This document shows, one piece after another, positions 16,223 to 24,932 of a stretch of 64,000 nt of DNA. The notes beneath the pieces were generated by a model that did not search any database, was not told where the DNA came from, and saw only the letters and a program-made list of their open reading frames with translations. This stretch comes from Croceitalea marina (GTDB lineage: Bacteria > Bacteroidota > Bacteroidia > Flavobacteriales > Flavobacteriaceae). Each line of letters begins with the position of its first letter. Positions within the stretch are counted from its first letter, which is position 1. The position numbers and the translations under genes are program-made. The stretch spans positions 27,633 to 91,632 of the forward strand of contig NZ_JBHULB010000001.1 of NCBI RefSeq assembly GCF_042684265.1. The letters are read 5' to 3'.

Positions 16223-16254
16223 AATAGCCTAAAACTTTTAAGTTTTGGGCTATT
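16223..16254. terminator. Long hairpin after the sulfatase gene
   Basis: A near-perfect 15-bp inverted repeat, AATAGCC and AAAACTT (16223-16237) against AAGTTTT and GGCTATT (16240-16254), with one G-T pair and a 2-nt loop. There is no T-run after it, so it may act as an RNA-stabilising hairpin rather than a classical terminator. Confidence 0.5.
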
Positions 16255-16319
16255 GCTGTATTATTGACATAACCAAAGCATCTGTGACAGGTTGATCCTC
16301 ATTTTAAAATTACGATAAG

Positions 16320-17186
16320 ATGTCAATACTATTTAAAATAACTACTCTATTACTAAGCTTTTTCTTGAGTTTATCTTATGGACAGATAACCCACCCAAAG
16401 GCCAGCCCCGCAACAAGCATAATGCAAGAAGTTGGTTTAGCTAAGATTTCGATTCAATACTCACGACCAGCGGCTAGAGGAAGAGCTATTTTCGGAGGTA
16501 TAGTGCCCTATGGTCGTATTTGGCGAGTAGGTGCCAATGAGAGTACCAAAATCACGGTAGATACCGATATGGAGATTTTAGGAAAACTATTACCGATGGG
16601 AATCTACGCGCTTTATGCCTTCCCAGAAAAAGAGGAATGGCAAATTGCCTTTCACACCAATATTTCGCATTGGGGCGATGGCCGAAAAAGGTATAATCCT
16701 GCTGAAGACTTATTTCGGATAACCGTAAAACCCGAATCCATTCCCTATCACCAAGAAAACTTTTTGATGGCTTTTGATTCCATCACGCATAATACAACAA
16801 ACCTCAATTTGATTTGGGCGAGTACAAAAGTGACCATTCCTATTAAAGTCGATACCGATACCCAGATGGAATTGGAAATTGCAAAACAACTGAAAGAAAA
16901 TCCGACTGCACAAACCTATTATGAGGCTGCTCGTTATCTTCAAGAACAGGGAAAAGATTTTGAAAGAGCCTTGGCATATCTTGATAAAGCACTTGAGCTT
17001 GGTGGTGAAACCTATTATTTTTATAGGGTGAAATCTCTGGTAGAGGCTGAACTAGGAAATTTTAAAGGGGCAATAGCTTCGGCTAAAAAGTCCTTAAAAA
17101 TAGCTTCAGAACTGGGGAAAGATGAGTTTGTGAGAATGAATGAAAAGAACATTAAAAAGTGGCAAACACTTTCACAAAATAACTAG
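16320..17186 (+). CDS. Secreted DUF2911 protein with C-terminal TPR segment
   Basis: A 288-residue exported protein. The signal peptide ends near SLSYGQ at residue 22. Residues about 25-170 match the Bacteroidetes DUF2911 family (ISIQYSRPAARGRAIFGG, then YGRIWRVGANESTKI and LPMGIYALYAFP). The C-terminal third contains helical TPR-like repeats (ARYLQEQGKDFERALAYLDK and SLVEAELGNFKGAIASAKKS). The function of DUF2911 is unknown; a periplasmic beta-sandwich is likely. It is separated by 121 nt from the sulfatase and 63 nt from the amidase. Confidence 0.88.
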   Translation: MSILFKITTLLLSFFLSLSYGQITHPKASPATSIMQEVGLAKISIQYSRPAARGRAIFGGIVPYGRIWRVGANESTKITVDTDMEILGKLLPMGIYALYAFPEKEEWQIAFHTNISHWGDGRKRYNPAEDLFRITVKPESIPYHQENFLMAFDSITHNTTNLNLIWASTKVTIPIKVDTDTQMELEIAKQLKENPTAQTYYEAARYLQEQGKDFERALAYLDKALELGGETYYFYRVKSLVEAELGNFKGAIASAKKSLKIASELGKDEFVRMNEKNIKKWQTLSQNN

Positions 17187-17249
17187 CCGGTCATTTTTAA
17201 GCTTAAGGGAGAAATCTTATATTTAGAATTCTCAAAAGAACTTTAAAAA

Positions 17250-18947
17250 ATGACAAAATCAATCGCTTCAATAGGTAATGTTTTAGTAGTTTTTCTATTC
17301 GTTCTTTGCTTGGGTACAGCTTGTAAAAATGAAAAAAAACCACAAGAAAAGAATACAGATGTAGTATTATGGTCGCCCTATAACGACTCTACAGAAGTTG
17401 CTGCCAATGCCGAACATGAGAATGATAGAATGCGTTACAAGCTCATTCAATCAAAAGTATTGGATAAAAACGATGTTTTTAGGCCCTTGTATAATGAGGT
17501 GTCCCAGTTTTCTGAAGAGCGCTATGAGCAAATAAAACCATTGGTTTTAGAACAAGACATCCCAACAATTCAAGGACATATTGAAGCAGAGAAATTGACC
17601 TATGAAGAGTTGGCGCTTTTTTATCTAAAACGGATTTATAAGTACGAATTGGATAACAGTACCACCCTAAATACAGTGATTGCGCTCAACCCCAATGTAC
17701 TTAATGAAGCACGAAAACTTGATAAGGATAAGAAAGGATTGCACCCTATCTACGGAATGCCCATTCTTTTAAAGGATAATATTGGTACACAAAACATGAA
17801 AACAACTGCTGGCGCTATCGCTTTGCAGCATAATACTACCGATAATGCCTTTATTGTAAATCGTTTAAAAGAAAACGGGGCTTTAATTTTAGGTAAGGTA
17901 AACCTTAGTGAATGGGCCTACTTTTTATGTAGCGGCTGTCCGGTGGGGTATAGTGCCGTTGGTGGCCAAACACTGAACCCCTATGGTCGTAGAATATTTG
18001 AGACTGGGGGCTCCAGTTCTGGTAGCGGTACTTCTATTGCAGCCAATTATGCCGTGGCTGCGGTAGGCACGGAAACCTCTGGGTCTATTTTATCACCTTC
18101 TAGTCAAAATTCTGTAGTAGGCCTAAAACCAACAATTGGGCTGTTGAGTAGAACCGGTATCGTACCCATTTCAAGTACTTTAGATACCCCAGGGCCAATG
18201 ACAAAAAATGTTTCTGATAATGCTATTTTACTATCTGCAATGATGGGGCACGACTATGATGATAAGGCTTCGACCAGAGAAAATTTTTCAGGAATCTTTA
18301 CTTCAGGAGAAAGACCGATACCGTTAAATGAAGTGCGACTAGGTGTTTTTAAAAATCTTATGGAGGGCGACTCTATTTATAAGGCGACCATCGAAAAACT
18401 TAAGAATGCAGGAGCGAAAATCGTAGAGTTCACACCCCCAGAAGTTCAGATGAACGGCTTTTTATCCATTTTGAATATTGATATGAAAAACGATTTACCT
18501 GATTATATCGATAGTCAGATTCAAGATAAAGATGCGGTTAAAATTACTTCTATTGCAGATGCAGTGGCATTTAACAAGCAAGATTCTTTGGTTCGTATTC
18601 CCTATGGGCAGGCCCTATTTGAAGGTATTCTGGCAGACTCAACAACTGCTGAAGGCTTAGCGGAGATAAAAAATACCTTAGAACAGAATGGCCGCCTGTA
18701 TTTTAATGATACCATGAAAAAACACGATTTGGACGCTATTTTGTCCATCAACAATTACCATGCAGGTTACGCCGCGGTGGCAAAATACCCGGCATTAACC
18801 ATACCTATGGGGTATAAGAAGACCGGAGAGCCTATTAGCTTAACTTTTATAGGCAAGCAATTCTCAGAGGGTAGTTTATTACGAATGGGCAAATCTTTTG
18901 AAGATTTGACTAAAGTGCGTAGGCAGCCAGAAGGATATAAAGAGTAG
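17250..18947 (+). CDS. Lipoprotein amidase (amidase signature family)
   Basis: A 565-residue amidase-signature enzyme with a lipoprotein signal (VVFLFVLCLGTAC, lipidated Cys25), hence outside the cytoplasm. The Ser-cisSer-Lys triad is visible: Lys175 in LLKDNIG, the cis-Ser in the GGSSSGSG segment at 253-260 and the nucleophile Ser279 in GTETSGSI. GGSSSGSG replaces the usual GGSSGGSG. The family hydrolyses amides, including glutamines and peptide amides; extracytoplasmic members are often called amidase without a known substrate. The ATG at 17250 gives a clean signal peptide. Confidence 0.92.
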   Translation: MTKSIASIGNVLVVFLFVLCLGTACKNEKKPQEKNTDVVLWSPYNDSTEVAANAEHENDRMRYKLIQSKVLDKNDVFRPLYNEVSQFSEERYEQIKPLVLEQDIPTIQGHIEAEKLTYEELALFYLKRIYKYELDNSTTLNTVIALNPNVLNEARKLDKDKKGLHPIYGMPILLKDNIGTQNMKTTAGAIALQHNTTDNAFIVNRLKENGALILGKVNLSEWAYFLCSGCPVGYSAVGGQTLNPYGRRIFETGGSSSGSGTSIAANYAVAAVGTETSGSILSPSSQNSVVGLKPTIGLLSRTGIVPISSTLDTPGPMTKNVSDNAILLSAMMGHDYDDKASTRENFSGIFTSGERPIPLNEVRLGVFKNLMEGDSIYKATIEKLKNAGAKIVEFTPPEVQMNGFLSILNIDMKNDLPDYIDSQIQDKDAVKITSIADAVAFNKQDSLVRIPYGQALFEGILADSTTAEGLAEIKNTLEQNGRLYFNDTMKKHDLDAILSINNYHAGYAAVAKYPALTIPMGYKKTGEPISLTFIGKQFSEGSLLRMGKSFEDLTKVRRQPEGYKE

Positions 18948-18972
18948 TATTCATTAAATAAAATTTAGTAGT

Positions 18973-19596
18973 TTGAAACTAAAGAATTATCAAAAAAAGT
19001 TAGAAAATTTGACACGAATCTTATTGTCGACATCGGCTTTATTATTATTTATTTCTTGCCAAAGTTCATCAAAGTTACCTAGACCCATAATAAAGCCAGA
19101 AATTCCAATTTCCAGATTAAATGAAAATGCAATTGCGACAATATCTCCTAATTACAAAGATTCCTATTTTAGATTGTTACCGTATTTGTTCTTTAATGCA
19201 AATGGAACATTTAATGAAATTCAAGGAGATTTTTATAATGTGAAGTTTAATACCAGTTCGAATATAAATATAATGCCCGGTTTCTGGAGAGATTATGGAG
19301 ACTACAAAAATTCAATAATTGTATTAATTGCTTTAAGTGAAACTTCATCAATTCCTATAAAAGACATTTATATTTCAGTTGAGTCTAGTAAGAATGGAGT
19401 TTTCATTCGAGAAAAAATTAATGAGGGTCATAAACTAGATTATATTAGCCGTTCTCAACAAAGAGTTCTATTTTTCAAAGAATTGAGTTTAGAAAATCAA
19501 TACGACGTTCTTAATAAGATAAATGATGATGTACTAACTGTTAAGGTTGGTGAGCAGGTTTACAAATTTTTGACCCCCGAATTAGAGCTTAACTAA
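18973..19596 (+). CDS. Unrecognised lipoprotein, TTG start
   Basis: A 207-residue product that I do not recognise. It starts at TTG (18973) with no nearby ATG, and a lipoprotein signal peptide follows (LLSTSALLLFISC, Cys29). The mature part is rich in Asn, Ser and Ile and has no known motif. Codon use looks more AT-rich than its neighbours, hinting at a rapidly evolving or acquired gene. It lies 25 nt after the amidase on the same strand and could be co-transcribed. Possible alternatives: a surface antigen or a periplasmic accessory protein; nothing favours one. Confidence 0.7.
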   Translation: MKLKNYQKKLENLTRILLSTSALLLFISCQSSSKLPRPIIKPEIPISRLNENAIATISPNYKDSYFRLLPYLFFNANGTFNEIQGDFYNVKFNTSSNINIMPGFWRDYGDYKNSIIVLIALSETSSIPIKDIYISVESSKNGVFIREKINEGHKLDYISRSQQRVLFFKELSLENQYDVLNKINDDVLTVKVGEQVYKFLTPELELN

Positions 19597-19629
19597 TATT
19601 TTTTTAGAAATACTAGTACATTTTCACCA

Positions 19630-20727
19630 TTAATCCATCAAATCATTAAGCAATCCCCAGAGTTCATTGTCAAAACTTGAAGGCCCTAAAAGGGTTTCAC
19701 CGGCATCACCGCCCATGCGCACGATAACCAATTCCTCACTAGGTACTATATATAATTTTTGGTCGTTTTTGCCCAATCCGGCATATAGGTCGTTAGGAGC
19801 GTTTGGTATTAATTTTCCAGAGAATTCTATTTCACTGCCAGGCACCCGATAACTATCTTTTCCGTTTAACCAATAGAGGTAACCGTAGGCTTGGTTCATG
19901 TTTTGAGACGTATTTTTCATATCGGTCAAGAAAGTGGCATCGCCTAAAATGGTTTGTCCGTCCCAAACCCCGTTGTTGAGGTTAAGTATGCCAAAACGGG
20001 CCATACTGCGCGCATTGCTGAAATAGACATTGTTAAATCCGATAGAAACCCAGGCTCCCTGCATTCCGATACGAGAACCTATTTTGGCCGAAAAATAATC
20101 CTCAAAATCTTGCCCAACGGCATTGGTAATAATATTATCCAATAAGGTGTAGGGGCCGTTATGGTAAAACCAGAATTGCCCAGGTTCGTTTTTGTATAAC
20201 AAACATTCAGGGTCGGTACAAAAAATATCATCAACATCATAATCAAGACCAGTAGTCATGGTCAAATGGTTAAAAACCGTAATTTGTGCCTCTTGTTCCG
20301 TTGATAAACTAGACCATGCTGTACCCAAATAAGCTGCCGAAGAATCATTTAAACTTAAAAAACCTTCCTCTTGGGCAATTCCTGCGATCATTGCAGTTAA
20401 GGTTTTTCCGGCTGAATTCCATGCATGATTGTCATTCTGCTGAAAATCGCCAAAATATCTTTCAATGACGATCCTGCCATTTTTAAGAACCAGAAAAGCA
20501 TCGGTTTCCCTTTCTGCTAAAAAATCATATAAAGGCTGTTCCCCAGCTGAATTCCAGCCTAAATCTTCAATAGAGATGGTTTCCCATTCATTAGAATTTA
20601 CCGGCGGAAAATAAATCTCAAGATTTGTTGGATTTAGGGTAATTACCTGATTTTCATTGTCGCTAGAATCACTTGAGCAAGCGCTTAAAACGAACACTAT
20701 ACTTAGCGCAAATACTAGGTTTTTCAT
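19630..20727 (-). CDS. Serine hydrolase (class C beta-lactamase-like) lipoprotein
   Basis: A roughly 365-residue lipoprotein of the beta-lactamase/penicillin-binding-protein-like serine hydrolase family. The signal peptide is MKNLVFALSIVFVLSAC, with the lipidated Cys before a Ser/Asp-rich stretch. The SxxK motif is SAGKTLT (nucleophile Ser, Lys base) and the YxN motif is YHNGPYTLL. A C-terminal KTG equivalent was not clearly seen. Such enzymes are esterases, D-aminopeptidases or carboxypeptidases. An ATG 15 nt upstream is possible, but this start gives the cleaner signal peptide. It converges with the preceding lipoprotein gene. Confidence 0.88.
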   Translation of the reverse strand: MKNLVFALSIVFVLSACSSDSSDNENQVITLNPTNLEIYFPPVNSNEWETISIEDLGWNSAGEQPLYDFLAERETDAFLVLKNGRIVIERYFGDFQQNDNHAWNSAGKTLTAMIAGIAQEEGFLSLNDSSAAYLGTAWSSLSTEQEAQITVFNHLTMTTGLDYDVDDIFCTDPECLLYKNEPGQFWFYHNGPYTLLDNIITNAVGQDFEDYFSAKIGSRIGMQGAWVSIGFNNVYFSNARSMARFGILNLNNGVWDGQTILGDATFLTDMKNTSQNMNQAYGYLYWLNGKDSYRVPGSEIEFSGKLIPNAPNDLYAGLGKNDQKLYIVPSEELVIVRMGGDAGETLLGPSSFDNELWGLLNDLMD

Positions 20728-20824
20728 GGCTTTGTTTTTCAATAAGACCTAATTACTACATAAGGGTTTAACGCAAAGGCTAAAGAAATATGCGTTAAAA
20801 TCGACCAATTGCAGGGGCTTGTTG

Positions 20825-20832
20825 TATTTTTG
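20825..20832 (+). promoter_or_regulatory. -7 promoter element of rimO
   Basis: TATTTTTG, an exact TAnnTTTG match, 18 nt before the ATG at 20851. It supports 20851 as the start, because an upstream TTG at 20809 lies before this element. Confidence 0.55.
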
Positions 20833-20850
20833 CCCTCCATTTATATAGGT

Positions 20851-22152
20851 ATGCGCACAAAATCACTTAAAAAGAACAAAATCAATGTAGTAACCTTAGG
20901 TTGTAGCAAAAATGTTTACGATTCTGAGGTACTTATGGGGCAGCTTAAGGCAAATAATAAAGAAGTTGTGCATGAGGAAGAAGGCAACGTGGTGGTCATC
21001 AATACCTGCGGATTTATTGCCAATGCAAAAGAGGAAAGTGTAAATACCATATTGGAGTACGTTCAAAAAAAGGAAGCCGGAGATGTGGATAAGGTGTTTG
21101 TCACAGGATGTTTAAGTGAGCGTTACAAACCAGATCTGCAAAAAGAAATACCCAATGTAGACGAATATTTTGGCACAAGCGACTTGCCGAATCTATTAAA
21201 AGCTTTAGGAGCTGATTATAAACACGAACTTATTGGTGAACGTTTGACCACGACCCCTAAAAACTATGCCTATTTAAAAATTGCCGAAGGTTGTGATCGA
21301 CCATGCTCCTTCTGTGCGATACCCTTAATGCGCGGTAAGCACAAGAGTAAACCTATCGAAGAGTTGGTTGCTGAGTCTGAAAAACTGGCCGCTAAAGGGG
21401 TTAAAGAATTGATTTTGATAGCCCAAGATTTAACCTATTACGGGTTAGACCTATATAAGAAACGAAATCTGGCTGAGCTGTTGGCAGCACTTGTTAAGGT
21501 TGAAGGTATTGAATGGATTCGCTTGCATTATGCCTTCCCAACAGGTTTTCCGATGGATGTATTGGACCTTATGAAAAAGGAGCCCAAAATATGTAACTAT
21601 ATAGATATTCCTCTGCAACATATATCGGATGCTATTTTAAAAAGTATGCGCCGTGGTACCACCCATGTAAAGACCACAAAACTACTTTATGATTTTAGAG
21701 CGACTGTGCCGGACATGACAATTAGAACTACCTTGATTGTAGGTTACCCAGGTGAAACAGAAGAAGATTTTAGAATTCTAAGGGATTGGGTAAAAGAAAT
21801 GCGTTTTGAGCGTTTGGGCTGTTTTACCTATAGCCATGAAGAAAATACTCATGCTTATAACCTAGAAGATGATGTGCCGGAAGAAGTAAAGCAACAACGC
21901 GCCAATGAAATTATGGAAATTCAGTCTCAAATCTCTTGGGAGCTGAATCAAGAGAAAATAGGGAAAAACTTTAAATGTATTATTGACAGGAAGGAAGGCA
22001 ATCACTTTGTCGGACGGACCGAGTTCGATTCACCTGATGTTGACAATGAAGTATTGATCGATGCTACAAAGTTTTATGTAAAAATCGGTGACTTTACCAC
22101 TGTTAAAATTACCGAAGCATCTGATTTTGACTTGTACGGGTCTCCCGTCTAA
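20851..22152 (+). CDS. rimO: Ribosomal protein S12 methylthiotransferase RimO
   Basis: A 433-residue radical SAM methylthiotransferase that thiomethylates Asp88 of ribosomal protein S12. The N-terminal MTTase domain begins KINVVTLGCSKNVYDSEVL (first cluster Cys), with NTCGFIANAKEES and VTGCLSERY supplying the other Cys ligands. The radical SAM motif CDRPCSFCAIP (CxxxCxxC) follows, and the C-terminal TRAM domain ends the protein. RimO rather than MiaB is indicated by CGFIANAKEES and by the RimO-like C-terminus. The start at 20851 agrees with the promoter at 20825-20832. It ends at a bidirectional terminator shared with the aquaporin gene. Confidence 0.94.
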   Translation: MRTKSLKKNKINVVTLGCSKNVYDSEVLMGQLKANNKEVVHEEEGNVVVINTCGFIANAKEESVNTILEYVQKKEAGDVDKVFVTGCLSERYKPDLQKEIPNVDEYFGTSDLPNLLKALGADYKHELIGERLTTTPKNYAYLKIAEGCDRPCSFCAIPLMRGKHKSKPIEELVAESEKLAAKGVKELILIAQDLTYYGLDLYKKRNLAELLAALVKVEGIEWIRLHYAFPTGFPMDVLDLMKKEPKICNYIDIPLQHISDAILKSMRRGTTHVKTTKLLYDFRATVPDMTIRTTLIVGYPGETEEDFRILRDWVKEMRFERLGCFTYSHEENTHAYNLEDDVPEEVKQQRANEIMEIQSQISWELNQEKIGKNFKCIIDRKEGNHFVGRTEFDSPDVDNEVLIDATKFYVKIGDFTTVKITEASDFDLYGSPV

Positions 22153-22156
22153 AAAA

Positions 22157-22192
22157 ATAAAGGCAAAACCAAATATTGAGCTTTGCCTTTAT
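22157..22192. terminator. Bidirectional terminator between rimO and aqpZ
   Basis: An 11-bp stem: ATAAAGGCAAA (22157-22167) with TTTGCCTTTAT (22182-22192), 14-nt loop. A-rich and T-rich flanks suit both directions. Confidence 0.7.
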
Positions 22193-22200
22193 AGTAAACT

Positions 22201-22890
22201 TTATTTTTTTTCGGGGGAAATCATTTTATAGACCATACCGGCTAAAATAGCACCTACTATAGGTGCGGCCCAAAATAACCACAACTGTGGAATAGCCCAA
22301 GTACCTTCAGCGAATAATGCCTGACTCGTACTTCGCGCTGGATTTACAGACGTGTTCGTTACAGGAATACTGATAAGGTGGATTAAGGTTAAACCAAGAC
22401 CTATCGCTAAGCCCGCCATATATTTTGGCGCTTTTGAATGTGTGGCACCTAAAATGATAATCAAGAAAAAGAAGGTTAAGACCGCTTCGGTAACAAAAGC
22501 CGAGAGCATATCATAACCCCCAGGTGAATGTTCTCCGTAACCATTTGCGGCAAAGCCACCAATTTCAAAACCAGATTTACCACTAACGATCAAATACAAA
22601 ACACCGGCACCGGCAATTGCACCCATGACTTGGGCGATAATGTAGGGTACTAAATCTTTTTTGTCAAAGCGACCTCCAACTGCCAAGCCAATAGAAACAG
22701 CAGGGTTTAAATGGCAGCCAGAGATATGGCCAATAGCGTAGGCCATTGTGACTACAGTAAGTCCGAAGGCAAGGGCTACGCCTAAAAATCCGATTCCAAG
22801 TTCAGGGAATCCTGCGGCTAATACAGCGCTCCCGCATCCGCCAAGCACAAGCCAAAAAGTTCCAATAAATTCTGCGATTAATTTTTTCAT
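22201..22890 (-). CDS. aqpZ: Aquaporin Z
   Basis: A 229-residue six-helix channel with both NPA motifs: HLNPAVS (Asn62) and SVNPARS (Asn183). The aromatic/arginine filter reads Phe42, His171, Thr180 and Arg186, the water-selective AqpZ pattern rather than the GlpF one. It lies in the inner membrane and speeds water movement under osmotic change. It has no operon partner; rimO converges on it and the sigma-anti-sigma pair lies just upstream on the same strand, 46 nt away. Confidence 0.95.
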   Translation of the reverse strand: MKKLIAEFIGTFWLVLGGCGSAVLAAGFPELGIGFLGVALAFGLTVVTMAYAIGHISGCHLNPAVSIGLAVGGRFDKKDLVPYIIAQVMGAIAGAGVLYLIVSGKSGFEIGGFAANGYGEHSPGGYDMLSAFVTEAVLTFFFLIIILGATHSKAPKYMAGLAIGLGLTLIHLISIPVTNTSVNPARSTSQALFAEGTWAIPQLWLFWAAPIVGAILAGMVYKMISPEKK

Positions 22891-22936
22891 AAGGTTCTAA
22901 TTATTAGTTAGTATGCTAATTAAGAACCAATTATAA

Positions 22937-23692
22937 TTATAAAGTCACATATGCAATCAAATTCGCTACCGTAGGGTGGTCATTTCCGCCAGCCGGCTCT
23001 ATCGTAATGTTCAGCGATTCGGCTTTATCGATATATTTTAGGCTAATAAGCTCTTCATCAGTTTTTAGCACACCCATATCAATCATTTCGCCATCCACAT
23101 CACTCCACATTTGATAGGTTTTATCCTTTGGCAACATCGGTAGTCCTTGAGCATTCACATGAACCATTTTGCTTTCATGATTTATATAGGCGACGGCTCT
23201 AGAATTAGGTGCGGCTTCATTACTGTATAAAACAAGGGGAATGGTTTTAGGACTATTTATGGTTTTTAATCTTGTATTGGTTAAAACATAGTTTTCTTCC
23301 AAAGTATTTAAACGCTCTTGTAAGGCAGTGGTTTGATTTTGTAGCAATTCAAATTCAGCTCTTGTATTTTGCCATTTGGTATACATCCAAATAGATGATA
23401 ATAGAAATAAGACTCCGAGGCTTGCCGCTACCAATAACGGGCTGTTCGATAATTTTCTTGCTTTTTTAGTATCTAACTGTTCTTTGAGCTTGGTTTTTAC
23501 TTGAGGTGGAGGGGGTATGGCATTTTCAAAAGCCATCTTTTCAAAATCCTCCTCTAATTCGCTAAACTTTTGAAGCAGCTCCTTATCAGTTTTTAATGCA
23601 TGTTCTATATAATCCCTATCGGAAGTGTTTAGCTCGTCCAATAGATATTTTTCTAGAAGTCCTTCGTCCAATATTTTCTTTCTGTCCATCAT
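22937..23692 (-). CDS. RskA-type anti-sigma factor
   Basis: A 251-residue single-span membrane protein. The N-terminal 70 residues are the zinc-less anti-sigma domain (LLEKYLLDELNTSDRDYIEH resembles the ASD region); one membrane helix follows at about 76-95 (LLVAASLGVLFLLSSIWMY), then a coiled coil (residues about 100-125). The periplasmic domain shows DKTYQMWSDVDGEMIDMGVL and NITIEPAGGNDHPT, typical of anti-sigma-K factors. It should bind and hold the adjacent ECF sigma factor at the membrane and release it on proteolysis. The start at 23692 makes an ATGA overlap with the sigma gene stop. Confidence 0.88.
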   Translation of the reverse strand: MMDRKKILDEGLLEKYLLDELNTSDRDYIEHALKTDKELLQKFSELEEDFEKMAFENAIPPPPQVKTKLKEQLDTKKARKLSNSPLLVAASLGVLFLLSSIWMYTKWQNTRAEFELLQNQTTALQERLNTLEENYVLTNTRLKTINSPKTIPLVLYSNEAAPNSRAVAYINHESKMVHVNAQGLPMLPKDKTYQMWSDVDGEMIDMGVLKTDEELISLKYIDKAESLNITIEPAGGNDHPTVANLIAYVTL

Positions 23693-24252
23693 GCCAAAAT
23701 TTCTATACAAAACCAAACTACAACCAATTCGTTCTTATAGCTATCACGCAGTAAATTCAGGGCTTGCCTTATGTAAGATTTAAAAGTGCCTAAGGGAACA
23801 CCCATTTCTAAATAGGCCTCTCTATGGGTATATCCCCTAAAATAAACTAGCGCTATAGCTTCTTGATGATGTGGCTCCAACCTTTTGATGGCCCCACTTA
23901 ATTCCGCGTAATCTGGTAATTTTTCTTCTTGGGTTTTATTTTTATATACACTTAAATCTTCTGATTGGATGAGCAAATCTGGTTTTCTTAAGGCATTTAG
24001 GGTTGTATTTTTTGCAATTCTATAGGCCCACGTATAAAATCTTCCCTTGGAAGCATCATAACTATCGATTTTCTGCCAAATCTTGATGAATGTCTCTTGT
24101 AGTAAATCTTGAGCAATAGCTTCGTTTCTGCACATCCGCAGAATTACACCGTACAGGGCACCAGCATATTTATCATATATGGTGTATAGTGCAAGCCTAT
24201 CCTTATTGGATAATTGCCGAATTAGTTGCTCATCTTCTGGGTAGTTCGCCAT
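23689..24252 (-). CDS. ECF RNA polymerase sigma factor
   Basis: A 187-residue extracytoplasmic-function sigma factor. Region 2 contains CRNEAIAQDLLQETFIKIWQ and GRFYTWAYRIAKNTTLN; region 4 contains EAIALVYFRGYTHREAYLEM followed by GVPLGTFKSYIRQALNLLRD. It is co-translated with its anti-sigma factor (4-nt overlap), the classical ECF/anti-sigma arrangement. A near-consensus TATCTTTA lies at 24262-24269 upstream. The divergent fasciclin gene 120 nt away is the best guess for a target. Confidence 0.93.
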   Translation of the reverse strand: MANYPEDEQLIRQLSNKDRLALYTIYDKYAGALYGVILRMCRNEAIAQDLLQETFIKIWQKIDSYDASKGRFYTWAYRIAKNTTLNALRKPDLLIQSEDLSVYKNKTQEEKLPDYAELSGAIKRLEPHHQEAIALVYFRGYTHREAYLEMGVPLGTFKSYIRQALNLLRDSYKNELVVVWFCIEILA

Positions 24253-24372
24253 ATACTTTGTTAAAGATATGATAAAATCATAATGCGTTCATCCAAATGC
24301 TAAAATGCCGTGTAAATAGAATAGAAGCGCTCAAATAATTTTAATTAATAATTAAATCTTAAAAACAGAAAC

Positions 24373-24894
24373 ATGAAAAAATTAGTATTTATTCTAACAA
24401 TTGCAACTTTCGCTTTTTCTACACAAACAACCGAAGCACAAAAATCTAAAGATATTGTTGATATCGCCGCTTCAATGGATGATTTTTCAACTTTGGTGGC
24501 AGCGGTAAAGGCGGCAGATTTGGTCGATGCATTAAAAGGTGAGGGACCATTAACGGTTTTTGCACCAAATAATGCCGCATTTGATAAGTTACCTAAAGGA
24601 ACTGTGGCTACCTTATTGAAGCCCGAAAATAAAGGTGCTTTAACCTCAATTCTTACCTATCACGTACTAGCAGGAAAATATACTGCAGCGGATATTGTAA
24701 AGTCTATTAAAGCCAATGGCGGCGGATTTATGGCCAAAACATTACAAGGAGAAGCGATTTATGGAGAATTATCTGGTGGTAATGTAATTTTAACGGATTC
24801 TAAAGGAAACAAATCTAAAGTTATTATTGCAGATGTCATGGCCTCTAACGGGGTAATACATGCCATTGAAAATGTAGTGATGCCTAAAAAATAA
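24373..24894 (+). CDS. Secreted fasciclin (FAS1) domain protein
   Basis: A 173-residue exported protein with a signal peptide MKKLVFILTIATFAFSTQTTEAQ followed by one FAS1 domain. Family boxes are visible: the H1-like GPLTVFAPNNAAFDKLPKGT, the LTYHVLAGKYTAADI segment, and the C-terminal SNGVIHAIENVVMPK. FAS1 domains mediate adhesion or matrix contacts. It is divergent from an ECF sigma/RskA-type pair, which recalls the mycobacterial SigK-RskA control of fasciclin antigens MPT70/83. It ends at a strong bidirectional terminator. Confidence 0.93.
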   Translation: MKKLVFILTIATFAFSTQTTEAQKSKDIVDIAASMDDFSTLVAAVKAADLVDALKGEGPLTVFAPNNAAFDKLPKGTVATLLKPENKGALTSILTYHVLAGKYTAADIVKSIKANGGGFMAKTLQGEAIYGELSGGNVILTDSKGNKSKVIIADVMASNGVIHAIENVVMPKK

Positions 24895-24906
24895 TTTGAT
24901 TAAAAG

Positions 24907-24932
24907 AAAAGCACCGCATCGCGGTGCTTTTT
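24907..24932. terminator. Bidirectional terminator after the fasciclin gene
   Basis: Stem AAAAGCACCGC (24907-24917) with GCGGTGCTTTT (24921-24931), 3-nt loop, T-run in both directions. It separates the convergent fasciclin and SRPBCC genes. Confidence 0.85.

Noticed and set aside
24290..24315. CATCC-N13-CCGTGTA resembling the mycobacterial SigK promoter
   Set aside because: The spacing is 13, not about 16-17, and phylum-level transfer of the consensus is doubtful.
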